Assembly (NCBI RefSeq): GCF_022539665.2
Contig: NC_081340.1
Location: 2,604,001-2,668,000 of the forward strand
Source: Daphnia carinata
Lineage: Eukaryota; Arthropoda; Branchiopoda; Diplostraca; Daphniidae
Direction of reading: 5' to 3'
DNA: 64,000 nucleotides
Shown: positions 12,124-22,373 of the stretch, piece after piece
Layout of the letters: each line of letters starts with the position of its first letter
Position numbering within the stretch: the first letter of the stretch is position 1
Notes under the pieces: model-generated
The model's database searches: none
What the model was told of the DNA's origin: nothing
The model's input: the letters and a program-made list of their open reading frames with translations, nothing else
Program-made: the position numbers and the translations under genes

Positions 12124-12155
12124 TACCGAACTGCACAGCGGTCGTCCCTTTTATG
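12124..12155 (-). promoter_or_regulatory. Core promoter of opsin copy 3
   Basis: CATAAAAGG at 12147-12155 and TCGGTA (initiator-like, one change from copies 1 and 2) at 12124-12129, in the same spacing and sequence context as copies 1 and 2. Confidence 0.6.
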
Positions 12156-12616
12156 CCAGGCCGATTTCCTTTGCAGTCGAGTAGCGCCCGTAGCTCTCGT
12201 GCTCTCGCTTCCAGCTAGACGATGATTAATTGAATTACATGCTGTAAATGAAATGAACTTTCGTTTATTTGGCCGGTGTGTAAGACATAGTCACCAGATA
12301 CAGATAATTGGATAAGAGTGCTATATATTTGCAAATCTTCTTATTTATGAACTTTTGGATGGATGTTTATCCTTTTACTTGTAAGTCACAGATACCTTGA
12401 AGATCCCCACGTTCTCGGCGACATTTAACACATTTTTTTTTGTTCAAGGAATTCAATTGGATTACACATGGTACAGTAAAACACACAGTCACTTGCGACT
12501 TGGTGTTTTACGACGATTTGTACGACCACTGTACTCTATGCCTTCACAACGTTTACGTGATTCCCGTGGCTGAAACTCTGCTTTGCTAAAGGTCATCGTC
12601 AGTTATATAGAATTTA

Positions 12617-12776
12617 TATATAGTGCCCATCCCCAAAGGTTTTATCAGACAGTGTCAACCGAGCAAACATCAAACGAGGTTCTGCGACGAGCAAAAGCTC
12701 TTCCTGCGAAAGGCGCTTCTTGTTTGTTAGTGGGTAATCAAAAAACATTTTGATGAAATTAATGAACACCTGCTGG
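12617..12776 (+). promoter_or_regulatory. Divergent plus-strand promoter P3 with first exon and splice donor
   Basis: TATATAG at 12617-12623, TCAGAC or ACAGTG initiator near 12647-12651, and exon end at 12776 before GTAAGTTTG. The exon has diverged from P1 and P2 elsewhere, but TATA, initiator spacing and donor are kept. Head-to-head with opsin 3 at about 520 bp. Confidence 0.5.
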
Positions 12777-14698
12777 GTAAGTTTGATAAACCATTTTTAA
12801 ACTTTCCTTAAAGTTTAAGTTCGAGCAGTGCTCTCTTTGTTCTATCAAAACCGCCATCCAATAATCTGTACGTATAAGCTACGATTGTCACGTTCTTCAT
12901 ATCAGATTTTAGGAATAGTATTAAATCATTTGTTTTGATTACTTCCAGAAAATGCCTAACAGGCTTCCATTGCACATCAATTTTTCATTAAAAGAAATAC
13001 TCTAAACTGCAAAGATAATTACAATTTGCATCGCAACATTTTATACTGCGGTTCCCGGTAAGGCAAAATAAAAGGACCATCAGCTCAAATGCAATGGATC
13101 TGAGCTCGATGTGTCAACGCTCGAACATCATTTAAAATCTACATCACATCTTGGCAACGTCTTTTTGTGCGAGAGGACATTCAGCTCAAACGCGAAAAAT
13201 CTAGATCCGGAATAAAACATAAGTCTTCCATTTTATGTCTAAAAACGGCTTGCTTTGAATTTCAATCGTATCACAATTGAAGACTTTTTCCATACATTTT
13301 TTTCGAAGCCAGCAACACGAACCACAGCCGAGATCACGGTGAGTCGCTTTCTGAATTATTACCTTCCGTCGACTGTTAATCCGGACGAAACTTTGTGAAA
13401 ATTTAAAAATAAGAAATTTAGAGTTAGTGTTTGTAGCGTTTTAGCGGAAGCAGCCTGCTACCTTGTTCACGATAAAACAAATAGCAAAGTTAATTGTCCT
13501 AAAATACGACTGTTTGTTTTTTTTTTGTTTTTTTTTGGCAGGAAGGCTGTCAAACGCTTACAGAGCTTCATGTATTACTTCATAATTGATACGAGGTGTT
13601 TGCATCGTATGTTCTCAAAAGCCACGCAATATCGGATTTGAATCTTCGTGCCGAAGTCCTAGATCCTCCATTCCGTTAATGTTGTGAGCCAATCCGCTCG
13701 ACATAATCCAGGTAAGGCTTTAGGTATTAGTTTTAAGTTCTCCATAAAGCTACTTACGGAAACCCTCGATCTAAATCCTTTGTAGAGCACAGAACCTTTA
13801 AGCTTTAGATTACAGGTCCTTTATGGCTCGGATCACCTAATTCCTCTGTTGTTGATGTTTCGACAGCAACATTTCTAGCCAATGAATTTGAAACTTCTCA
13901 CCACTGAAAGTCAATCATTAGCCGATAAAAAAAAAGACGCAGTGTTCAGTGTATGCTGGGTCGTATATTTTGTTCTCTATGAGCTGCGAGGTACATACAA
14001 TATGGTTTACATAGTTAGATGTGAAAATGACCATCATCATATTAACAGAGTTTAAATTATATCATGTGTTACAGGTTCCTATTTACGTTGAGCCTGCTCC
14101 GCACCGGCCAAAACCAAACGGATGAACAAGATGGTAAGTTCCATTCAGACAATTGCTAATCCCTTTACGTAAATACTGCTCGACAATTGACATCCAGAAC
14201 ACAGTTGTACAAATGCCACCCTTCAACCATTCAACTTTTGACGGCTTGAAAATGAATTGCCTAAAACAAGTTTGGCAGTATGCAGCGCGAATTACATTTT
14301 TCAATAGAACTCTGATCCTGGTTGCGTGCAATATGGCCCGTTTTACCTGTACGAATAATACTACCCATTGCACCCGTAAAAAAAGTCGAAAGCAAAGCGT
14401 AGACTATGGTTGGACTTCTCAAGGTATCAACGATCCTGTGGCCAGTACGAAGTAGGACTGTCCTCGTAAACTAAATGGATGTGAGAAAAGAAACGAAGGC
14501 GGATACATGCTTATTGTTTAACGAAGATATGTGTTTCGATGAGAAACGATCCCATCTAGCAGGTATTGGCTGCCGTTTCACCAAGAAATCATTTCTGTCC
14601 AGTTTTCCGTGTCGATATTAGTGTACGAATAGCGTGGGTCCGTTTCCGAATGAAATTTTATCAACATTGGCGAGTGCATCATGATTGGTGTTCTGCTT
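12777..14698. other. Spacer between opsin 3 unit and opsin 4, with a possible plus-strand exon at 14075-14133
   Basis: Weakly related to the earlier spacers up to about 14,000. A GTTACAG acceptor and a GATG/GTAAGT donor bracket 14075-14133, which may be an exon of the P3 transcript; its GCTCCGCACCGGCC core resembles the exon start at 18304. Bases 14134-14460 have no counterpart in other units. A 100-codon frame there (14153-14455) is not recognisable and is probably chance. Donor-like sites also occur at 13339 (ACG/GTGAGT) and 13711 (CAG/GTAAGG). Confidence 0.45.
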
Positions 14699-16316
14699 TT
14701 AAGCTTGCGTCGTTGCGGAAGCTTCTGTTTTGGTCGAACCGGTCGATTGGTCGTCACCACCACGTTTGCTGGATTTCTTCGCATCGGTGACAATACATAG
14801 CCACGGGTAAAGCTCCTTCAAGCACTGTAAATGGGTTAGGAAAATTGAAAGTGATGGCTTCTCGCTTCACTCGTCAACTATGAGACAGTACAGGTCCTTT
14901 CTAAGTACGTACCTCGCGATATTTGGGATGTGAAAGAGCGTAGATGATGGGATTGTAAGCACACGAAGTCTTGGCCAGAATGACGGGCAATTCGCAGACC
15001 AGAGGAGTGATCCTGGACGCGTCTCCCCAAGTGCCCAGCATGCAAACGATGGCAAATGGACTCCAGGCCATAACCCATAAAGAAACATTGATGATGGCCA
15101 CTTTAGCAATGCGAATTTCGGCCGAAACGGCCTGCTGGTCGGCATTGCTTCTCAGTGAAGCGACGTTCATCTTTTTGGCTTGTTGACGTAGTTCGTCCTC
15201 GTGATGGAACACGGCTTTGACGATGTAGAAGTAGCAGCCGACGATAACAATGATAGGTAAGACGAAAAGGAAGATGGTAGTGGCGAGAATGTGGGTCTTG
15301 TTGCTCATGTCGGTGGTGAGTCCATCGAAAGAACACCTGTCAAATTAGATTTGTGTTGTGGCAGGGTAGAATGTTAGCCAATTTGGAAGATAAGCTTGCT
15401 GTCAGCATGGCTACTTACGTTCCCAACATTCCGTCCATGGCGTAATACCCCCAGCCGACGAGCGGGCAAACAGACCAACCAAATGACCAGACCCAACCGA
15501 AAGTGATAAACATGATTGCCTTAGAGAAAGTCAAAGGAGCTCCATTGAATCCTTTAACGATGACGTTGTAACTGTAGGGTAGAAAACATGATGCATTTCG
15601 GTTAGATTTCACTTCACCTCGATTCGCTCAATCAAAAGATGTTTTCCTTTTACTAACCGATCGTATGAGATGAACACCAAAGTCGTAATCTGACTGTAAC
15701 CACACAAGGCACCTGAATGAAAATAAGATAACCTCGTTTTAGCGTTGATTCTACGCGTCGTACACCTGCATTTGCTGTTAACATAAAAAAAATTTTAATG
15801 AGCCAACCGCAGAATGCGTGAATCTGGCAGCCGAGATCGCCGAATTGCCAAGGGCCTCCCGTAAAAAAGTTGTAGACACACTCTGGGATAAGTGATATCA
15901 TCAGCAAAAAGTCCGAGACGGCCAAGTTCATCACGAGCATGTTTGCTGGCGTCCGCAGTGACGGGAAGCTTCCCAAGATTCTCAACACCATCCAATTACC
16001 ACCAATGGCAACGGTACCTTCAAATTAGAAAAGAAACGAACAAATAAAAAGTAGAGCAAATCAAATAAACATTTGGAATCGATCCAGTTAGTCGATAAAT
16101 AAATATGAGGCAACAATACGCACCGATAACCAAGTACAGAAGTCCAAAGAAGTAGTACAGCATAGGATGCGGTGACTTCTGGTTGTGCCAGTGAGGATGA
16201 AGGAAGCCGCGAATGTCTTCGGGGGCGAAGTTATAGATGGTGAAGCTGTCCGGAAGAGACCAGGGATTGTATGGTTGCTGTTGGGCCATGGCCGTCACGT
16301 TAGAAAATAGCGCCAT
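14699..16316 (-). CDS. Long-wavelength-type rhabdomeric opsin, copy 4 (complete, 386 aa, 6 coding exons)
   Basis: Exons, in transcript order: 16124-16316, 15808-16017, 15658-15712, 15419-15571, 14913-15336 and 14699-14824; 1161 nt, all phases consistent. Same intron positions as copies 1-3 but distinctly diverged introns and sequence. It starts MALFSNVTAMAQQQPYNPW. Helix 3 ends ISYDRY (Tyr, not Trp). Helix 4 region reads ITFGWVWSFGW. The Schiff-base Lys is in LAKTSCAYNP, and NPIIY gives NPxxY. The C-tail ends with an Ala/Thr-rich segment. With copy 5 it forms a second subgroup in the cluster. No frame lesions, so presumably functional. Confidence 0.92.
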
Positions 16317-16582
16317 TCTTTCTTTTTAATTTCAAAATAAGTAAAGTCATTAGTTCACCTTCTAGTCAGGCACGTCTATGTATCGATTTGAATAAAGAAA
16401 TTAGTAATTACTTGGTAGTTAGTTAGAGTAACGGGCGTTAAAATTTCTGATGTTATAATACGTAGCCTTCAGTTGAGTTTGTGTAAAGTGCTTTCAAGTT
16501 GTTAGCTGTTGTCCGATGGCGAGTGACAAAAAGATGACTGTGACTTTACGGCTACGGCGTTGGCGACGACTGCTGCAACAGT

Positions 16583-16615
16583 AACGAACCTCAACTCATG
16601 TCTTTCGTTTTATAC
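16583..16615 (-). promoter_or_regulatory. TATA box of opsin copy 4
   Basis: Minus-strand GTATAAAACG at 16606-16615. Transcription would begin around 16583, where the initiator is less clear than in copies 1 and 2. A 5'UTR intron is likely, since an AAAAAG acceptor lies a few bases upstream of the start codon. Confidence 0.55.
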
Positions 16616-17202
16616 TTTGTACTGCCCCGTGAAAATGTGGCGCATCTTGTCTTGCCAAATTCGCCCTCACTAACCAGATAAGTTCGGCTGATGTCTTTTC
16701 TTAGATTAGGTCTTACAGTTTTCTTGGCCTCTACGGTCGCACACCCGGCTAATTGGATAGCACCTGAATTTCTCTTGCACACTCGAAGACAAAGAAGTTC
16801 AACGGGTATTTCTAATTTTGGGAGATAAACGTTTGTGACTGTCATACGCTGGTAGCGTGTAGTCGATGAACTTGTCATCCGTGACCTTTCACGAAACATT
16901 CGGCTCCTTGCCTTTTTAATGGTTTCATTTCAAATCATACTGTGCCGACACCTGACTTGCAAATGTTATTGCTAAGCTCTTTCTGTTTTTCTAATTTTTC
17001 CAGTGGAAAATGTCAGGCGGGTATTAATGTATGAAATCTTCTCTTTGAAAATTAAAGGATACTGGGACTGCACGAAAAGGTCAGTCTAACCTTTAGCAGA
17101 TTATTTTCTTGGCATCTTAAGAAAGACAGTATTAAGGCCTCCTCTCCCTAAACTGACATGCGTTTGACGACAAAGTTAATGGGGACGATGACGAAGGATG
17201 GT

Positions 17203-17315
17203 TATAAAGTAAGCGATCGTTCAACCGCCTCCTTTCAGTCGTCCTGATGGTTTGTTTCGTTAGAGTTGCAGTTATGGCAGCAGTTTCCATCTCACCTCTC
17301 CCAGCTTTCATGCAG
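17203..17315 (+). promoter_or_regulatory. Divergent plus-strand promoter P4 with first exon and splice donor
   Basis: TATAAAG at 17203-17209, TTCAGTC initiator with +1 near 17237 (34 bp spacing), exon end at 17315 before GTAAAC. P5 has the same TATAAAG-to-TTCAGT spacing of 34 bp. It lies roughly 650 bp from the opsin 4 promoter, head-to-head. Confidence 0.55.
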
Positions 17316-18329
17316 GTAAACCTATAGCGATGAATGTAGAATAATTTTGAGTGACATAGAGGTTCATTAGATCTGAAAATAATTGTTTAATTCTGTTAAA
17401 TGCTACATTTCCTTGGAGATCCAACAGAGTGGCCACTATAGTTGAATAGAAATAATTTTTTACATTTTACTTAACGTGGCCTTGTGTTGCCGCATTATGT
17501 CAATCCATAGCCAAACTGGAGGGCGCGTCAGTGGATTCATGTTAGTCGAACGATGATGATGTGTATTCGTGTGTTAATAGCTGCACACGGACGTTTCTCT
17601 GTATGGCTTAAACAACGCATAGAACATTTCTTTCTTTTTCTGGCCTTTCTAGCAGAAAACAAAACATTGATAATAAATTAGAGTAGCAAGTTTTAAAATA
17701 AGTTCTTCTAGACTGAGAATTAAACTGAATTCTAAAACAAGCTGTTTTCCTTTTTTCAGGTTTCCTGCAAGGCCGATATGTCCTACACAAGACAGAAACC
17801 TTGAATGCCTTGCCTATCAAACAGAATGTGTTTAGAAATGGAAAAGTGTCAGCAAACACTAACTGCTATACTATTTTGACGAGAGCAGGATTTCCATGGC
17901 TCTCAATTGCCAAAGGTAACTTTACGTGTTTCAACTTTCGACAACAGTAAGTAAATCGTTGGTTTTCGCGTGAACTTTGAATGGACAGATGCATCAGGCA
18001 ATTATTAAAACGGAGACGCTTTTAAAGATATGCTGGGTATCGTATATTTTGTATCTCATTGTATCGCTATTCACACGCCAACGACATTTTCATAGTAAGT
18101 TTTGAAGTTAGCGTAGACAACTAACGGATGGCGTAATAGTTACAATATTTGCAGGATTATATTCTATGCCCTATGTACGAGAGAAGAGATTTTAAATTAG
18201 AACTGAGGTTTACCATAGAAATTCTATTATATGTAAATGGCAATAATTATGTCTTAAGTTTCTTTTCTCCAGTATTCAGTGTGATGGTTTTTTCTTGTTC
18301 CAGGTGCGCCGGTCCCAACCCAACAATAG
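17247..18329 (+). CDS. Hypothetical spliced small secreted peptide gene from promoter P4
   Basis: Tentative. The first exon (coding 17247-17315) reads MVCFVRVAVMAAVSISPLPA, a signal-peptide-like start, and ends FMQ in phase 0 at GTAAAC. A strong acceptor (TTTTTTCAG) opens an exon at 17760 that ends with CAAAG/GTAACT at 17915. Direct splicing gives a 37-residue product that stops at 17804. In the other phase the same exon is open for 51 codons (FLQGRYVLHK to WLSIAK) and continues in phase into an acceptor at 18304, giving APVPTQQ and a stop at 18329. An unseen small exon would be needed to join that frame to the signal peptide. The terminal exon lies 32 bp from the opsin 5 stop codon, tail-to-tail. 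No family recognised. Confidence 0.25.
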
Positions 18330-18360
18330 ACAATTTTCAAAAAAGAAAAAATCGAAGTCA

Positions 18361-19988
18361 TCAGGCTTGAGTTGTTGCGGAAGCTTCCGTTTTGGTAGAG
18401 CCAGTCGATTGGTTATCACCGCCATGTTTGCTGGGCTTCTTATTCTCGACCACAATGCAGAGCCATGGATAAAGCTCTTTCAAACACTGCAGAAAGGTAC
18501 ATTTGATTGCATTTAATTTACCCACCGCTATCTGTTTGTCTATTTTGATTTTGTCCGAATGTTTTTAAGACCCAATTTTTACCTCTCGATATTTAGGATG
18601 AGAAAGAGCATAGATGATTGGATTGTAAGCACATGAAGTCTTTGACAAGATGACGGGTAGTTCGCAAACTAGCGGAGTAATCCTAGAAACATCTCCCCAA
18701 GTTCCCAGCATGCAAACAACGGCAAACGGACTCCACGCCATGATCCACAGAGTGACATTGATGATGGCCACTTTAGCAATGCGAATTTCGGCCGAAACGG
18801 CCTGCTGGTCGGCGTTACTTCTTAGAGAAGTGACATTCATCTTTTTGGCTTGCTGACGTAATTCATCTTCGTGATGAAAAACGGCACGAACGATGAAATA
18901 GTAGCAGCAGATGATGATCATGACGGGAATGATAAACATGACTGTGAAAGACGCAAGAATGTGGGTCTTGTTGTTCATGTCAGGAGTTACTCCGTCAAAG
19001 GAGCATCTTTTTGTGATGGACGCAGGTGACCGATATATTTTTTGTAGTTGTGGAGATCGAAAAAAAGCGATTGATTATAGAAGTCGTTTTTTTCCCCAAA
19101 GTGTTAACTAGAAATAATCTTACGTTCCGAGCATTCCATCCATGGCGTAGTATCCCCAGCCTACAAGTGGGGAAACTGACCACCCAAAAGCCCAGACCCA
19201 ACCGAAAGTGATAAACATGATCGCCTTGGAGAAAGTCAATGGAGCCCCATTGAATCCCTTAACGATGACGTTGTATCTGTATAACATGAACATTTTTAAA
19301 GAACATAACAACGATGAATTTTCGTTTGCATTATTCAGGTCTTATCGAATGATGTTGGGATACAAACCGATCGTATGAGATGAATACCAAAGTCGTAATC
19401 TGGCTGTAGCCGCATAGAGCACCTGAAAGTTGATGGGGAGATACTGGTAAACTTGTTTCACGTATACGATTAAGAGTTAATTGAAATATTTTTCGTTTGA
19501 CAGACGAACCACAGAATGCGTGAATCTGGCAGCCCAAATCTCCAAACTGCCAAGGACCTCCCGTGAAGAAGTTGTATACACATTCAGGGATGAGTGTGAT
19601 CATCAGCAAAAAATCTGAGACGGCCAAGTTCATCACGAGCATATTGGCCGGCGTTCTGAGTGCCGGGAAGCTTCCCAAGATTCTCAACACCATCCAATTG
19701 CCACCGATGGCCACAACACCTTTTATCATCAAACGAAACAAGTTAGTACGAGACGTAATAAAATATAGAATAGAAAACGGTATGTCAAGTACCGATAACA
19801 GAGTACAAGAGCCCAAAAAAGTAGTACATCATGGGGTGGGGAGCTTTCTGGTTATGCCAGTGAGGATGCAGGAAACTGCGGATCTCTTCCGGAGCGAAAT
19901 TATAGATGGTGAAGCTGTCCGGAAGAGACCATGGGTTGTATGGTTGCTGTTGGGCCATGGCCGTAATGTTGGAATTACTGAATGCCAT
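18361..19988 (-). CDS. Long-wavelength-type rhabdomeric opsin, copy 5 (complete, 387 aa, 6 coding exons)
   Basis: Exons, in transcript order: 19793-19988, 19510-19719, 19368-19422, 19124-19276, 18583-19006 and 18361-18486; 1164 nt, phases consistent, stop TGA. The start at 19988 (MAFSNSNITAMAQQQ) is chosen because a TTTCAG acceptor lies immediately upstream, so an earlier in-frame ATG at 20012 falls in the intron. ISYDRY, the Schiff-base Lys in LSKTSCAYNP and NPIIY are present. Closest to copy 4, with the same introns. The exon 5 acceptor supplies ACA instead of ACG for Thr at the GTCS junction, a silent change. Presumed functional photopigment. Confidence 0.92.
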
Positions 19989-20218
19989 CGTAATCTTGTC
20001 GTCCTGAAACAAAATGAATTATAAGAATAGCTACTCTTACGTCATTATCGAGTGGTGGCTAATGTACGTAATGTGTCGGTGAACGATTGGAGATCAATGA
20101 GCGCTTACTAGATGCAGTTGGCTTATGTTGTTCGATGGGGAAGATCGTTAATGTATGACTGTTTTGATGTACCTGTGACCTTACGCTTCCTTCGACGACT
20201 GCCACAACAGTAACGCCT

Positions 20219-20245
20219 TACTGAACCGCCACTCCGTTGTTATAG
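20219..20245 (-). promoter_or_regulatory. Probable core promoter of opsin copy 5
   Basis: Minus-strand TTCAGTA initiator (TACTGA at 20219-20224 on plus) with an imperfect CCTATAAC upstream (20240-20246). The spacing of about 22-24 bp is shorter than usual, so the TATA call is weak. Confidence 0.45.
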
Positions 20246-20800
20246 GTTGTGAGGGTGATATGCCGAGAAATGTGAACGTCTCTACCTTTCCGTTCGGATT
20301 CTCTTTCATGCCCGTCCTAAATTTAATTAACCGTGATTAAGGTTTTTTCTGCCGTTCCATGGTAAAAGTAAATGACCTTTATGAAATTGGATTATTTTCA
20401 CCATTGGTGATTTTTCTTTATTTGAGACAAATCGGCTTAGACAAGTCATTTGGTCGACTGAACTTCAGACGTTGTTAAAGACGGAAGATTTGCATTCAGC
20501 TGTCACTCTCTAACATTTTGTAATTGGATCTTGTTATACGTATGCCTTGTTTTGTTCATCATTCTTTTCTTTCGTTTTCTTTTCCTTCTATAGGCATCGT
20601 ACTGGTTGAACTCCGTGAGTTTTTTTTTTGCTTCGTCATGACATCTCCCAAGCACTTGTAACTACAGGTTCAATACAAACAGTGGATCAATGGCATCGAA
20701 TTAGAATCGACGTTCGCCCTACAATAAGTACCATTGCGACAATGCACTGCAAATCAGGTTAGTAATAACACGTCCGCTTTTTGGCTTAAGTATCACATTG

Positions 20801-20857
20801 TATAAAGTGGGAGCTTCCACATTCGACAGTTTTCAGTTGCCGTTCATCTGCGGGGAG
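20801..20857 (+). promoter_or_regulatory. Divergent plus-strand promoter P5 with short first exon
   Basis: TATAAAG at 20801-20807, TTCAGTT initiator with +1 near 20835 (34 bp spacing, as in P4), then GGGGAG/GTACGC as a possible donor after 20857. No ATG in this short exon. About 610 bp head-to-head from opsin 5. What it transcribes is not visible. Confidence 0.45.
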
Positions 20858-22123
20858 GTACGCTGCTGCGGTCTTCTGCGCCAAAGCCATGACTGTCATT
20901 TCTGCTGAACGATTCGTTGTCACTCTCGTATCGTTAACGGTTCAAGAAAGTCATTCGTAATACAAAAGAAAAACAAACTTTCAAAAGGAAATAAATTACA
21001 AAATTAACTAGTGCTTTGTAATTGGATTGGATACACATCTACAGACTAGATGACGTTTTTCTTCGTTACAAATGCTTTATCTTGGAAAAGTTATCATGGA
21101 AAAACTTCTTGTAAAAGCTTTGAATACTAAACGTATATACTGTATGGATACAACTGACAATACAAAGAATATTAAGCTTGTTAGTTCAGACTATTTTTTT
21201 ACTTACTTAAAACATAACGGAAAGCCACGTAATGTTTCTTTATATGGTGTTCGAAATGTTTGGCTAAAATAGTGCCAATGCATTTGGAGAATAAATAGAT
21301 TTAACAAATGTTCGTTTCTTCTTTGCTTACAAGACTGCTGGATAAACTTCAGCATATTTTAATTGATTTATATGGCATTTCGTTTGATAAACTGAATCAG
21401 GTTTTTTAGTTGCCATAAAAACTATGTACCTCATCTGATTTTACAGGATTATCAGCCACTTAGGCAAATCGGCGTACTTAGGCTCTGTAGCGTAATCGTT
21501 AGCCTATAAGCAAACGTCGAATGTAAACCAGATTATTGGACAAGTGCAAAGAATTCGAATGACTGCAAATTAATGCATATAGAACAAAATGACTGCAGTA
21601 CACGTAGCGTGTACTGCAGGAAGCCTTTGGTGGTCCATAAGACATATTGAAAGGTTGCGAAAACGCATTTTCCCTTTTACACGCATCAGCTTAGGTAGAG
21701 ACAATTGGCTTAGCAACTCGTTGGCAAATCGGATTAGCTTTGGCACTGCGCTTTTTATGGTGAAGGAGGTTATTTCCTATATATATGGTGGATGTGACAG
21801 CGCTTATCGCTTGAGATGCAGATGGAATGAAGCTTGAGGATTACGTATAAATTTGTAAAGCCATCCATATAAACCTGAACGATCATAATTTCTTTTAGAT
21901 TTGCGATGAAATCTTTGTAATGAAACTCAATATTCGATAAAATGCTAGATCTACGAACCTTCTTTTTTTTTTGTTTTTGACGTGTCCTTATAGACACGAA
22001 CCAATGAATATAAATTATAAAGACATCTAGACACCTTAAAAATTCCACTAATTAAATTGTGTTCTTTGCAGCCTATCGCTCTGAACGTCACCGCCTAGAC
22101 GTAACGCTTCCGTGTGAGTGTAA
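20858..22123. other. Intergenic region between P5 and opsin 6
   Basis: AT-rich, no recognisable gene. Only short chance frames are present. Contains a perfect 12-bp-arm palindrome at 21593-21619, listed separately. Confidence 0.6.
21593..21619. repeat. Perfect inverted repeat, 12-bp arms with 3-bp loop
   Basis: CTGCAGTACACG, then TAG, then CGTGTACTGCAG. The arms are exactly complementary. It lies about 500 bp upstream of the opsin 6 promoter, so a regulatory or replication-slippage origin are both possible. Confidence 0.9.
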
Positions 22124-22294
22124 GTATATAAGGAGACCTTCTACCCACTGCAATTCATAGCGTCAGTCGTCAAAGCTCATTGCTTTCGAGGTCGCTTCTT
22201 CTGCCAGCCTTCTAGCTTTGCAAAGTCTTTTTCTCGCCTAAGCTTATCGCTGAAATTCGATTTATCTTCTTCTGAATCTAAATCTAATACCCAG
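22124..22294 (+). promoter_or_regulatory. Promoter and 5'UTR exon of opsin copy 6
   Basis: GTATATAAGG at 22124-22133. A TTCATA (22154-22159) or TCAGTC (22163-22168) initiator lies 31-39 bp downstream. The noncoding exon ends at 22294 with CCAG/GTAAGTTT. The acceptor is either TTCGCAG (22336) or GTCCAG (22363); the first has the better pyrimidine tract. Confidence 0.65.
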
Positions 22295-22373
22295 GTAAGT
22301 TTAACGTAATTTCTTTACAAATTGTGTTCTTCGCAGCACCAATTAATTTAAATATGTGTCCAGTTTGAAAAAA

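Larger units (their letters stand above)
1..12800. repeat. Tandem array of three opsin-containing units, period about 4.9-5.0 kb
   Basis: The sequence beginning at base 1 (CAGAATCATATTAATCG) recurs at 4912 and 9891, and the whole interval that follows recurs with it: opsin gene, divergent promoter and roughly 2.4 kb of spacer. Units 1 and 2 are nearly identical across genes and spacer, with small indels only. Unit 3 is similar in parts and more diverged in others, especially beyond about 12,800. Because window base 1 already lies inside a unit, the array probably continues to the left. This is a direct-repeat gene amplification, not a transposon: I see no terminal inverted repeats or transposase. 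Confidence 0.9.

Noticed and set aside
14153-14455. 100-codon plus frame and overlapping 96-codon minus frame
   Set aside because: No recognisable domain, no counterpart in other opsin units, both strands open at once. Left as unexplained unique sequence.
22354-22368. Upstream ATG with a four-codon frame before opsin 6
   Set aside because: It lies in the transcript only if the 22336 acceptor is used; the better-supported start is 22374. Too short to judge as a regulatory uORF.
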